A stretch of 64,000 bases of DNA from Ascidia mentula (Eukaryota > Chordata > Ascidiacea > Phlebobranchia > Ascidiidae). Shown piece after piece: positions 15,449 through 33,627 of the stretch. Numbering within the stretch: position 1 is the stretch's first letter; the number at the start of each line of letters is the position of its first letter. Under the pieces are notes generated by a model. It searched no databases. It was given only the letters and a program-made list of their open reading frames with translations, and was not told the origin of the DNA. The stretch spans positions 11,360,001 to 11,424,000 of the forward strand of contig OX387201.1 of the NCBI GenBank assembly GCA_947561715.1, read 5' to 3'. Both the position numbers and the translations under genes were made by a program.

Positions 15449-18244
15449 ATGAGTTCACAAACATTAGAAAACGTTGAAAAAGTCCAAGATCAAGGTTTGG
15501 AAAACTTGGATGGCTTGATTAATGAAACATTCAGTGCAGTAAATGAAACATTTAAGGCCACACCGCAAGGTCAAGCACTGGCTTACTCAAGCTTGGTGTT
15601 CATGGCAATAGTGCCGATTATAGTTGGTTCTTACAGATCTGTAAAATATTTGAAAACACAACAGGTTAGTTTACTTGATCCTACCAAGAACATATTGAAC
15701 TGTTTACAAATATATTATTAAATCGTTTTTACAAACAGTTTATTATGAAAAGTTGTGTTGTGAAAATTTACTATAATCCATGCAAAAAATTAGGTGATAA
15801 ATATTTAGCTAAAGGCATTCTTTGCACACTACAGATAAGTGATAATTATTTTCAGTTTTATGCAAAAGCTTGTTCATATAGCCTAGAGTAATATAAGTTC
15901 AAAACCAAACTTAAACCTTTATCTTGACATTAACTATAAAAAACTTTTTTGTAACAAAGTCTAGGAAAGCAGTCATAAATCACTAGTTTTATTTCTTACG
16001 TTTATATGTGTACTTTATAGGTGACTGGTGAGAAACCCGAGACAATTTCAAAAACAGACGCCTTGAAGTTTCCAATAATTGCTAGCGGAATGTTGTTGAG
16101 CATATACATTTTCTTTAAGGCAAGATAAAAGTAGATATATTTTGTTTATTGTTTATATAAAAACAGGATGTCCATGGTACCTTTAATAGTTTTCTTACAA
16201 CTGAAACTTGCTTTAAATACAACTGATTTGTTTCTAGATTTTCTCACAGCAGTATATTGACATTATTATTGGACTATATTTCTTCTTTTTGGGGATGTTT
16301 GCTATGGCTCATATAGCTGGGTGAGTTGAAGAAACAATTATAAATTTAACAAATAAAAATACTTGTCCTCAAAAGTTTGATGTAAACATGAATCTTTCTT
16401 ACTGGTTGTTTTCCTTGCCAACAAAACTTATTTTTGTGCATTTTAGACCACTTGTGAGGCATTTTGTTCCATGTGCGTTTCCAAATTCTCCTTATCATTT
16501 ACATCTTACTGAGGGAGATGAAGAAACTAAGAATGGTATTTATTTGATGCTTGTTGGGTTCTTCTTTTTTTATTGATGTTACGGCCAGTTTTCATTATGT
16601 GCATAGCAATATTGGATTGGTCATTTGACAGAATAGATTTGATTACATTGACTACTTGTGCCATTGTTGCTGGGTGGTATGGAGTACAAAAGGTGATGAA
16701 TTGTGAATTGGCAGATTTTTATGAAAGTAACAGATTTCATAAAAAAAACTTTTTAGCACTGGATTGCCAACAACTTAATTGGAATTGCTTTTGCCATGAA
16801 TGGAGTTGAACTTCTGCAGCTAAACAGTGTAGCAACTGGATGTATTTTGCTTGGTGGTTAGTATGCGAATTAAATCTTACTGTATATAAACCTTTAAATG
16901 GGATCCAATTTATATGATGTCATTCATATGTTGCCTTTTAAGTATACATCGTCACTTCTTCTGTAAATATTAGAAAAACATTTCAAATAAACCATTTTAT
17001 GTTTATGTACATTTTGCTGTGCCAATGGGTATTGTAAACCGAAATAACCATTATTGTGCCACAGTGTAGCTAAATTGAATTTAAGAGGAGTATTTGTCAT
17101 GTTTACAGACATACAGCCAAATCCTTGCCTAATTTTTTCATAAGGTTTCTGTACACAGAAATGGCAATAGTGCCGATTATATTTGGTTTTTACAGTTCTG
17201 TAAAATATTTGAAAAATGAATAAATCACTGATTGGTTGCTAGACAGGTATTCTAAAAACTTTTGCGCCCCTTTGACAACCTTCCACACCTCCAGTTTAAG
17301 AACCTCTGGTGTGAAGGGTGAACGGGCCTTGCATAAAACATAATGGATTCTTATCAACTAAATTTTTCTGCAAATGTTGCCCCTTTTTCCAAAATGATAT
17401 AAGACGCACCTGTCAAGCAACCATTTATGATCAGAATGCGAAAACGAGGGATGGACCTAACCTATGGATTGCAGATTCTGTGGTTTTGCTTATTGAGATA
17501 ATGTTGCAAATTCATGCTTGTATGTGTTTGTTGAGAATGTATCTTTTAGGTTTGTTTTTCTATGATGTTTTTTGGGTGTTTGGGACCAATGTTATGATCA
17601 CAGTGGCAAAGAACTTTAATGCCCCAATAAAAGGTAAGAAAAATGATTAACGCATTCAGTGTAGGTGATCAGTGATTATGTGTATTCAGTGGTCTTCCCT
17701 CAAGATTTTATTGAGCAAGGAATATTTGGCAAACATTTCGCAATGTTGGGTCTGGGAGATATAGTGATTCCAGGTAAATGCTTAATTTTTTTTTACATTT
17801 TAGTACACATTTTGCACAAATTTCTTTTTTAGGCATCTTCATTGCTTTGCTTCTAAGATTTGATGCAAGGTAGTAGGTGTAGTGCAAAAGTTGTTATTAA
17901 CTGATCCCTAAAGTGTGTTTTACTGGCAGTTTAAAAAGAGACACTCGGACCTACTTTTATGCTGGATTTTTTGCTTACTTTGTGGGACTTATTGCAACCA
18001 TTGTTGTCATGGTTGTTTTTAAGCATCCACAACCGGCCCTGCTATACCTTGTACCATCTTGCATTGGAATTCCTCTCTTAGTGGCATACATAAAAGGAGA
18101 TTGGGAAAAAATGTTCAAGTCTGTACCACATTTCTTTACATAGTAAAACACACAATAAATTTAAATTTATGTAAAAATCACAGGTATACAGATGAAAAAA
18201 GTTGGGAAGACACTGATAAAGAAAATGGAAAAAAAGTGCAATAA
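15449..18244 (+). CDS. HM13: Signal peptide peptidase (presenilin-type aspartyl protease)
   Basis: SPP cleaves remnant signal peptides inside the ER membrane. Exons: 15449-15664, 16021-16119, 16238-16320, 16447-16535, 16607-16692, 16757-16856, 17550-17633, 17690-17773, 17833-17869, 17930-18118, 18184-18244. They join in phase to 375 aa, close to the human length of 377 as I recall. The lumenal N-terminus has two NET sequons. Catalytic aspartates lie in FFYDVFWVFGTNVM and LGLGDIVIPG, and the PAL motif in QPALLYLVP. Nine hydrophobic segments are expected and the hydrophobic pattern agrees. The C-terminus ends KKVQ, which fits a KKxx ER-retrieval signal. Intron 2 uses a GC donor (16120, AAG|GCAAGA). 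The last codons overlap an AATAAA. A decayed copy of part of exon 1 lies in intron 6. Confidence 0.96.
17158..17217 (+). pseudogene. Decayed partial copy of HM13 exon 1 within intron 6
   Basis: About 58 bp closely matching 15601-15660: ATGGCAATAGTGCCGATTAT, then CTGTAAAATATTTGAAAA. Differences are few (for example ATTTGGTTTTTACAGTT against AGTTGGTTCTTACAGAT) and a TGA follows at once. It codes for the first membrane segment region (MAIVPII) but is out of order, between exons 6 and 7. It is probably a DNA duplication of exon sequence rather than an alternative exon. Confidence 0.85.
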
Positions 18245-18270
18245 AACATTGCTTGCAGTTTTTGTTTATT
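18240..18270. promoter_or_regulatory. Convergent poly(A) signals of HM13 and HVCN1
   Basis: AATAAA at 18240-18245 (+) overlaps the TAA stop of HM13 (18242-18244). On the minus strand AATAAA occupies 18270-18265, about 75 nt past the HVCN1 stop. The two signals are 19 bp apart on opposite strands, so the mature 3' ends must be very short or overlap. Confidence 0.6.
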
Positions 18271-18343
18271 TTGTGTGATTGTATTGAATGGAACAGGTTC
18301 ATGCATGGGTGTCTCTTGTGATGATGGCAAAAGAACATTTGGA

Positions 18344-20753
18344 TTAAACTGTTGTGGACTCGATGTTAACATGTACAGTATCACCTTCTTGTGGGTTAGG
18401 TTTATCACCCAATAAAGTTTCTTCATTCAAATCTACATTGTGGTCCTGAAGAAGTTTCCTCAATGTTTTAATGTCTAAAAGCAACAATAGATAATGAAGT
18501 AATAAATTTCCACTTGATTTGCATCCTACCCTCCTCCTGCTTTTTCAGTTGTTGGGTTGCTTCTTCATACAAGTTCTCAATTGCTGCTATCTTCTCTTTC
18601 ATTGCATGGACACGCTCATCAGCCTTTGTCTTCACTGTCACAATAATTCCTGTAATGAGGCGAGTTGGTCAACTGAATTTTAAGTACAAACAATAGTTTG
18701 AAAATACACAAACCAAATACTGCAGGGTACTAACCATTCACAATTCTAAATATTCTCCAAAGCCGCAAAATTACTAGTAGTCCAAGTGCAGCCAAAGCTT
18801 CACTGTCCTCAAAAAATACAAGAGCAACATCAACAGCAAAAGAAATGACAACTACTACAGCATCAAGAACTTCAACTTTGTGTCGAATAAAATGGCGATG
18901 ATCTGCATACAGCTGTTGTAAACACAAATATTAAGTCAAATTTTCAGGGCAAGGATTCAAAGATTTGGGAACAATCTTTACTTATTAAGTAACATCCTGA
19001 AATCATATAACTACTACTATTTATATTTACCTTGAGCATAATTTCAATCATGAAAACACTTAGTATTGCTATTGAAAAACCATGGAAAATGCCTGGGAGT
19101 GGGTTTTCAGGATTGAATGTAATAACTCCAAGATCAATCAATAGCTCAAATATTACAAGAAAGCAATCAACAATAACCAAAACAATAATGATTATCTGAA
19201 TAAATACAAACAGTATATATTGTAAAGCTGTTCAAAGCAAATTATTTTTTTTTATTACATGCACAGGTTTTGAATGCAAAATATGCATTAATTTTTGTCG
19301 AGTTGTCAAATCCTCGCCATCTTCAACAGAAGGTAAATCTTGTGGCTCAACAGTGACATCCCCATCGCTTTCTCCTTTTCGATGCTCAAATTTCATATAC
19401 TGAAACATTCCCAAGATGTTTCTCTGGCCTTTCTTTGATGCTAATGGCAAAAAAAGGCTATGTGAATCAATTAAACACACCGAGAAAGAACATGTAAACA
19501 TTCACCACATACTTTTAACACAATCACTATAAGACAGCTCTTCTGGCAGTAATATTTATAAACACCAATCTTTTGGTTGCCCATGCAGCAGCCTTCTTCA
19601 GGATGTACCATATAAATGTGCAAAAATATGCCAGGCAGCATCAGTAATGAATCGTTTAAAGAAGGTGTGCAAGGATCAAGGCTGAAAAAACAGCTCTCTT
19701 GCAGACATGGTGGAATTTATAAAAACAGTAATTTTGGACCGAGAAACTGACAAGTACAAGAGAATGTGTTTGGAGACGGTAAACATTCATGCGTATGCAT
19801 CATCACTCAATGACAAAAAACAAATAATTTCCCCCAGTGTACCAGCACTTGCTTCGAACTTCTGCACCTTGTGGTCATTGAAATACTGATAAATGGAGCG
19901 CTTTCATGGTTGCTGTTGGTTTTTTTCTTATCCTTCTACTTTTTCTACCCTTGTGTTTTTCACAGTTTGTGCCTCAACATTTGACCACACTGCTTTTTGC
20001 ACATTTACATTGGTACATCCTGATGAATGTTGCTGCATAGCAACTAATATGTTGGTGTTTATGAATATTTTTTCCAGAAGTCATTTTGTAGTGATAATAT
20101 GCTTGACAGCATCACCAATCAATTGTTCACTATAAAAATTTAAACTCAAGTAAAGTTTTTCTATGTAAAAACAATATAGCGACAAAATGCAATTCTCTTC
20201 TGCAACCCTGTATCATACTAACCAACTTAACATTTGGTAACTCTAGACAATGCAACAATATTAAATGTTTATCAAAAATGACTGTTTTTTGTGTTGTCAT
20301 AATCACTATTAACATTCCTGTTAACATTACAATCACTTTAAATATCATATATTGAATATATAATTGTATTAAGTAAATGTTATTTTTGAACCAACCTTGC
20401 GTTTGTGATGGGCAATCAGCAGAATTATCATTTTGGGTATTCTGAACTTTAGTAATCACAGGGTTTTTATTATTGTTTTGATTCACAAAATGCTCTTCAT
20501 AGGAATAGTTCGTTAAAAGCAGGGGTTGATCATTCACTGATTGCAAGCTGTCAAGCTGAATAAAAGGATGGTCAACCAAATTACATGACAGATTTTCAGT
20601 ATGACAAGTGTTGTTTGGCTGCAGTTTAATCACAGAGGGCTTGGGTTGGGTGCATCTAACACTTGCATAATTTGGATTATGTAGTTGATTGCTTTTGTTG
20701 CAATTGTTTAGATGTTCACAAGACATTGTTTCTTTGTCACGCTTAAATGACAT
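18344..20753 (-). CDS. HVCN1: Voltage-gated proton channel Hv1/VSOP
   Basis: A four-helix voltage sensor that itself conducts protons out of the cell or phagosome. Exons (minus): 20396-20753, 19259-19440, 19031-19195, 18735-18912, 18530-18649, 18344-18474. They join in phase to 377 aa. The long polar N-terminus contains NPNYASVRCTQP. S1 has the selectivity aspartate (VIVDCFLVIFELLIDLG), S2 an acidic residue (FMIEIMLK), S3 EVLDAVVVV, and S4 three spaced arginines (ILRLWRIFRIVNG). The C-terminal helix (VKTKADERV to KTLRKLLQ) fits the dimerising coiled coil. Of the two zinc-binding histidines known in human Hv1, one is kept before S2 (IFHGFS). The S3-S4 one is absent (FFEDSEALAA). An in-frame second Met (MSCEHLNN) could also be the start. 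Confidence 0.95.
19441..20395. other. HVCN1 intron 1, no element recognised
   Basis: The 955-bp intron between the N-terminal exon and the exon beginning ASKKGQRN. Open frames on the plus strand (19707-19889 and 19893-20135) show no family features. I see nothing else in it. Confidence 0.6.
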
Positions 20754-21799
20754 AAATTAAAATGTATCATCTAAACTGTGGAGGAAACACTGTACATGCA
20801 AGCACTGTGGTTAACTGGCAAATAATACACCAAATTACCAATATATCAAAATTCATTCTGATTGCTATAGTTCCTACTACAACCTACAATTTTATACAAC
20901 CTGCACTAAACATCATCAGTTTTATAAAACTGCATGAAATTTAAATGGCACACATATTATAGAAATACAGTGGAACTCGCACAATCCGGATTTGGTTTAT
21001 CTGGCGCTTGGTCTGATACACACAAAAGTACAATAAACATTACTACTTATAGGTTACATACAGTAATATGATTTGGGTAGACTTTTCTGCTTCAATCTTG
21101 CATTTGTTGATTTACTCACCAATTGGTTACATACAACCACTTACATTTTTGTTTGTTTTTGACAACAGGGTTTCTCAAACTGTGTGCTGTGTGGACAGGG
21201 CCAAATTCACTGACTTTATGTGCCATGACCCTAAAATACATTTGAAAACCACTGCCTGACAATATTGTATTGACTAACTCATTGATGTCTAACCCACGGC
21301 CTAGTGAAGAAATTTGTGCTTCTGATTACATGAATGTCGTTAAAACTATCATGTCAAAAAGAGGAAAAGAGTTATGTTACCAGTGATTCAAAAGGGATAT
21401 GATGTGTAATTTTGATATTAAACATGTTAACTACATGCACTTATATGACAACATAATCACTGAAACTTAAGTATTGCAGAGGCAGTTTGTAAAATACCAA
21501 CACAACAAACCGACTTTCTCATTAAAAAAATATTAATTCTATGTGTCATGCACTGATAATAATAAAGTGACTGTTGTAATTTACTGTGCAGCCTCTTGGA
21601 AAAGCAACATTAATATTGGCCCAACATTGCATTTCGGTTGTATACCACTGGACTAACTGACTGGCATAGTGCTGCACATATGACATAACAGTACCTTTGC
21701 CTAAAAATTTTGAGGAATCTGTGCTTTTGATTTGAAATATACCTGCTTTGCTTTTTTGATTTTCAGGTCACAAATATGTCATAGCTGTGTTGGAATAAG

Positions 21800-22620
21800 A
21801 TGACTTCTACTAATTCATGGTTCTGACTTCGTGTCAACCATGGGTCTGACTCCACAATGCTGCAGGTAAAGATTGGCTAAAAATGCATTGGTTTAGATGA
21901 GGATTATTCACTAAAACGCATGTAGTGCAGCCCTAAAACCTTTTGTGGTAAAAATATTAAGACACAAAGCAGAAATTGCCAAAGAATGTAAGTAATAAGC
22001 CCCAAAAACGCATATTTATGCCTAGGTGAAGAAAAACATCTGGAATTAACGGCAACTAGTAACTTGGCTGTTGTGTGCATTTTTACTGTGGCAAATAAGT
22101 CTTGATCGTCTCAAAACTGACACAAATGGACACTAAGGCTCATCTGATACGTTTTTTGTTAGTGCAACTTAGCTAGGAAAATTTCATAAATGTTAAGATG
22201 TTTTGTAGAACTTTTTGAAAGTGACCTTGAGAATTAGGAGAATGCGATTATTATTTGATTTCTTTTGTTTTCTTTGAGAGTCTTTTGTTTGATATGCTGC
22301 AATTTTTCCCACTAACAAGATAGTAATGTGCACCGCCTTATCAATGCAATGTAGCTACCAGAAGTGCTAGTTGCTGTTAATTCCAGACGATTTTCCTCAC
22401 CTAATTTATGTTTTTCGTGCTTGGTACTTACATTCTTCGAGAATTTTTGCTTTGCCCAAACAAAAAAAATTTCCCACAAAATGATTTACCACAGCTACAC
22501 GCGTTTTATTGAAGTACTCCTATCTAAACCAATGCATTTACAACTAATCTTTACCAGTTTACCTGCAGCATTGTGACGTAAGGTCCATTGTTGATGCAAA
22601 TCAGGACCATGAATATATCA
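21800..22620. repeat. Fold-back repeat of about 0.8 kb
   Basis: Inverted arms. Left, about 21838-22030: CACAATGCTGCAGGTAAAG, then GCATTGGTTTAGATGAGG and AAGAATGTAAGTA. Right, about 22380-22600: CTTTACCAGTTTACCTGCAG with CATTGTG, TATCTAAACCAATGC and TACTTACATTCTT. The arms diverge by scattered substitutions. The centre (about 22030-22380) is unique and non-coding. It lies 5' of HVCN1 and just before the next fold-back element. Confidence 0.8.
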
Positions 22621-22659
22621 CATCACACTAACTACACAAAATCTTCGGACAATCCGGAA

Positions 22660-25300
22660 CGTCACCCAATCCGGACAACTGTGTTTGACGATTGTACGTT
22701 GCCTAGACTAACTGTTGCTCATTATCTTAAACCTAAATGTAAGCTGAAAGTGGAAGTTAACACCAAAGGGGAAGCTAGTTGATAAAAAAAATCACTGTTG
22801 TCATTCATTCTGGCAGAATCCGAATATGTTTCTTCGCTAAAAGAGTTTCGCATCAGTGAATACAGTTAACCGAGATGTTCATCGGATACATATGTGTTTA
22901 TTCTGAATTTAAATTACAAAAAGCTTCAAAATTTCAACAAGAATTTTTCTGGAAGTTCATCACATACAAGTGCTCATCGCAAATTCTCAAGTTTTTGCTC
23001 AGAATCATTTGGATTTTGCGTGTTTTGCTAGGGGGCTACGTCACATTCAACCGCGTGCCAAAATACTTCCCGACCCCTATAATTTTTTTAAAATTTCTGT
23101 ATCTGTCAAGAATCTAGTGCTGAGTAACGGACAACAAATAAAATTGGTACAAATCCCAGGTATTCCATCAGAATGACTTCAAACACAGGGTACGTCACAT
23201 TCAACCGCGTGCCAACATACTTTCCGCCCGCTATAATTTTTTTTTTAATTTCTGTATCTGTCAAGAATCTAGTGCTGATTAACGGGACATCAATTTAAAT
23301 CGGCAATCGCACCTGCAGGTCACTTATAATTACCATTTGTGACATATAAGTCCACGCAGAATTTTTTCACCTGAATGTGATTCATTCGTTTCCTAAAAAC
23401 GTAATGCATTTGTATGGTGTTAGACCAGTTTTTCGCAGAAATATTTAACCACCGAAAATGATGATCATTTTGCAATTTAGGGTAACATAATCAAAGAAAA
23501 ATCTACACCTTGTTTTTTTCTCGAAAACGTAATAAATTATTTTTGTTCGCCCACACTGGCTTGAATCTTTTGAGATAAACATTAGCTTGTCGTATTTCGA
23601 ATATTTATTGATATTTTGTTTAAACTTGGTCTTTTGAAATCCCTTTATACTCTTTTACATTTACACCCGTCCTTCTGACGCCATCGCTGGTTATCTCGCT
23701 TGCGTTACGTCTTTCAACTTGCGCTACTTCTTCTAAGTCTCCTTTATCGCGTAATCGCAGCAATTATATCTTCGTTTCTGTCTCGTCTTTGATGTATCCC
23801 TATATATTTGCGTCTCTTTCCACAAATACACAGATCATGGTTTTCAATCTACAGATCACAATGTGATGGTCTCATCGACCAGCACAAATCTCGGTTTTGT
23901 TCCGACAGGACCTGCAGGCAGCATGTTTTCTCACCGGGACTTTCTGGACAGGTTTGATATTGGGTTCGCGGTGATGCAATTCCTTCAAAATCTTCCGACA
24001 AACTAACCGCGACCCTTCACATACCTTGTTTTTATTCGATTTGGTGTATTTCTTTCTCCGATTTATTTTGTTGGGGGCTTCTGATCAAGATATTTTACAG
24101 TTTTTGACGTTAAAGTCGTCCGTTTTATTTTGCTGTTAAGAGTCTTATTGGGTAGTTTGTGTGCTTTAATTGTTTTTTTCAAAAACATTGCAGATTCAAG
24201 TCGACATTATCTGGCATGGCTGGCACTTTTTTGCAAATCCATTATATTTTGTAGGTAATGCAGACCAATTTCGTTTTCCGTAATGCGTCCATGCTTTATC
24301 AAATAAACATGCACTCACAAATAACTGTAAAGTTTTCTTTGCGTTCAAATATTATCAGCAAAATGCTAATAACAGCGTAAAATTTCAATGTAAATAACAT
24401 AAGTGTCCTCATACACAACAAATCAAAACGAAATCGTCATTGAAAACTTTGAACTATAATCCATCTATCCATTCAACCAATCTGTCACGTCTGAATTGTG
24501 TAAACTGCAGACAGATGGCCACTGTTTCGACCGTTTAGGTCTCAATCATCAGTGCAACTGGTGTGACTTTCAGACTACTTTGCTGTGACCAAACGGCCAA
24601 GCAAAGACTTCCTCTTTGTAGTGACTATACAATCACACCGTCATCCGTTGGGCACCAAAGTAGGTGCAACAGTGGCCATCTGTATGCAGAGAGGGTAAAT
24701 AGTTGATACTCATCCATTAAACAAGCAGAGGGTTTAACATTATGTTTTATGGCACGCCCATCATTTATGTGTGAAATAGAAATATAAGCAGTGAGCACTA
24801 ATCCCTTTAACTACCTTTTCATGTGTACAAAAAGCAACACTAGATTCTTGACAATCAATTGGTGTACACATTGGAGGCAAATACAAGGTATACAGAATTT
24901 TCTTCATAACCCCCAAATCTTTCATTTTCATGGGAATAGCGATACTCAAACACAGTCATTCTGATAGAAAACCTAGGGTTTGTAGCGATTTTAATTGTTT
25001 CCCGTTAATCAGCACTAGATTCTTGACAGATACAGAGATTTAAAAAAAAATATAGTGGGCGGAAAGTATTTTGGCACGTTGTTGAATGTGACTGACCCAA
25101 AAACGTGGGATTTGCTGCCATTAATTTGTGCGTACTAACTGTCTAGTTTGTTTTTGGTTTAAATAATTAGACGTACTGTGATTTATAGACAGAACAAACA
25201 CGTTCGTATCTTATAAACCATCTCGTGAAATGGTGATCATTGATGCGGATTGCTTTTTTCGAAGAAACATATTCGGATTCTGCCAGAATGAGTCGCCAGT
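22660..25300. repeat. Fold-back element of about 2.6 kb
   Basis: The left part contains GGCAGAATCCGAATATGTTT (22814) and GTCACATTCAACCGCGTGCC twice (about 23039 and 23190), with CTGTCAAGAATCTAGTGCTG after each. The right part has the inverse: CAGCACTAGATTCTTGACAG (about 25011), GGCACGTTGTTGAATGTGAC and AAACATATTCGGATTCTGCC (about 25264). The left arm thus has an internal tandem duplication of about 150 bp. The centre (about 23300-24950) includes no transposase-like ORF. Terminal wording (GAAGCTAGTTGA.AAAAAA, GCCAGTTAACAAAA) recurs near 34.85-35.7 kb. Confidence 0.8.
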
Positions 25301-27062
25301 TAACAAAATTTGAACGCAGGTTACGCGACAACCTTACGAGGTAGCGGCAGGATTTTTTCACACGTAGAAGTTCATGGGCTAATTATGAAAAAAAAATATT
25401 TATAATTGGCTACGAATATGATATGTGTATTATGCCATAAGTTACGAAAACAAGATTCGTCCGCTGAAATTTTAAAGCAGAGCATTCTACGAGCTTTAAC
25501 CCTTTTAAACGATATCAAAATATTTGAAAATTTAAATACATGAAAAAATATTGATATTTCTACAATAATTTTTTTCATCGTTATGATCCAACTTTCAATT
25601 TATAACCATAAGTAAGCACGTACATCAAGCTTTCCAAAAGTCGCTACCAACTTCGGTACTTTGCGTCACCATAGATGCTCCTCCTATATAAAGTCTAACT
25701 AAGTTACTCCCAGTTCGAGTGGAATATATACCTCCTATTATCTGCCCAAAACTGGTTTAGTCTGAATACCACGAACACATGGGCTTCCGCAGAATATAAA
25801 TCAGGGACGGATTTTTTTTATGTGTTTTCGATTGTTCACTCCGATAAGCATGTGTTAATTTCTTGATTTCCATGTGCCGCCCCCTCGCCAATGCACGAGC
25901 ACCATCTTCTCGCCAAAAATAACAAGCCTCTTTCATTCTGAAGATTTATGTCAGTCACGTCGACCAATTTTTGAGTCCCAAACATATTCATTATGGTAGA
26001 TGCAGGGCAAATTGCCAGTTTCTCACAAACAAAATGGTGTCCCATTTTTAGGTGAACAGTGTGTTGTCCTCGATCGATATTACGGCAAACAGTTTTGGGA
26101 TACAACCAAAGTTTGAAATGTCATAAAAATTCCTGGCCTATGACAATTTAAACCCACTCTTCTCCCGCGAATGATGTATGTGGAAAGATTCACCGAGCAT
26201 TTGCGGCACAACGCAAGGTCAGTACGTGTAAGTTAGACCTATTGCAATTTTTTCCTAAAAGTTAAAAGGCTTTCTTAGTATGTTTCGCGCAGAAGGCTGG
26301 ACATTTCGTTTTTATTACTTGGGTTATAGTCTACCTATGCGATTCACTTGAAAACTAGCCACGGTGTCGCGACGAACAATATTGGATTCACTGATAATTG
26401 ATTAGCCGTTTTGGCTTGATTATGGGTTGCTTCACAATAACACTCAATAACAAGCACATCATGTGGTAGTGTTGTTTCAAAGCTTCGTCTGTCTATATAT
26501 AATTTATCTTTCTCAACTTGGGGTCACCGCGTTGTTACATATTTAATCTGAGCCTACGTTTACAAAATGAACGCAATTTATTGGCTTACATCATAGTTTC
26601 ATACCAGTAGTAAATTCTGAAACTTTTCTGTTTATACCCAATCAGACTGTTCGTGTTTTAGTGTTTTCATCGAAGGAGCCTCACAAGAGCGCAATATTAA
26701 AACTACCGCGCCACTACAATTTTAATAATTTTTAAACGAATTAGTGTACATAGACTGTATATCTGTAAAAGATAAAATGTAAAAGGACTGATGAGGTCTT
26801 GGATCGCTAAAAAGTATCACAACTTATATTTTTGTGCTACAGTGATATGTAAGCTATACACTGACGTTAAAAAAGACCGTATCATTTAATTAATGTTTAC
26901 GTCCCAGTGAAAAAGATAAAACCGGAAGTGACGCTAGGACTGGCGTCACTTCCGTTTTATGTGTTACGTCATAGTCTGCCCATACAGCTTTTATTTGTTG
27001 GTAAAGGCAAGGAGGACGTTGAAGAAAACAACAGCAGAATCGAAAATACATAAAGGCTAGCT
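25301..27062. other. Intergenic region upstream of the metalloproteinase
   Basis: No gene recognised. A minus-strand open frame at 25836-26105 (89 codons, cysteine-containing) is the only one that does not look like low-complexity noise. I cannot assign it and see no splice context. A palindrome with ETS and CRE-like cores sits at 26920-26956, listed separately. Confidence 0.5.
26920..26956. promoter_or_regulatory. Palindromic ETS/CRE-like composite site
   Basis: AACCGGAAGTGACGC (from 26920) is followed 7 bp later by its inverse, GGCGTCACTTCCG (26942-26954). CCGGAAGTGACG combines an ETS core (GGAAGT) with half a cAMP-response element. A further TTACGTCA occurs at 26964. The site lies about 110-140 bp before the metalloproteinase ATG, the right distance for a core promoter. 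Its role is inferred. Confidence 0.5.
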
Positions 27063-32880
<5,818 letters not shown>

Positions 32881-33627
32881 GATATTTTTCTTTCTTTTAT
32901 TCAATTTTTAATTAATGTAGTTTTCTTGAAAGCAAGTTTACTGCCAAGCATTCGGTGCTCTGAACTGAATGAACGTATATCACGCAGAAAGTTTTTGCTG
33001 ATATTGGCATTATATAGCCCATATCAGCCTACTCACTGTACATTACATCGGTGCTCTAACCAAGGGGCCAGCAAATACTTTTTGGCGCGACCCATAAAAC
33101 AGATTCCTCAAGTCTCGTTAACCTAATAAGAGCACAAACATGCAGTTTCACTGCCAATCCTTTCTGCTTGTGACAAAAAGGAGTGAAACATTTGCAAGCG
33201 CAAACGATGACAGTACGAAAAACAACCTTTGTACATTGAATCTTGTGTAATTTTAAACTTGAAAGATTGGTTGCGACCCATGATTTGCGGATCTCTTATT
33301 TAACCGACTATATTCAGTTACATTTTATTGGTGACATACTTTGGCAGTGGTGAAAGTTGTATATTTTGTTTGTCGTGTGCCAACCCATCAAGTGATCGAT
33401 TAACGTTGCACGGTGTAAGTATTACATTTGCAAATGAACCCCAAAAACTAATAAATGGAAAATAGATAACGTTTGTCAGTAAACAGAAACATGGGGATAA
33501 GACTGGTTCCTTAATTTGAAAAGAATCTATCCCTCCACTGAGCATTGTCTTTCCACTAGCGACATTAATTTATTAGGATAGGAAGTCAATAATTCAAAAC
33601 AGAACGTTTTAGATTAAAGTCAGTTGG
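32881..33627. other. 3' flank of the metalloproteinase
   Basis: Non-coding. No close AATAAA is seen right after the stop; the nearest clear one is at 33450. Nothing else recognisable. Confidence 0.5.
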
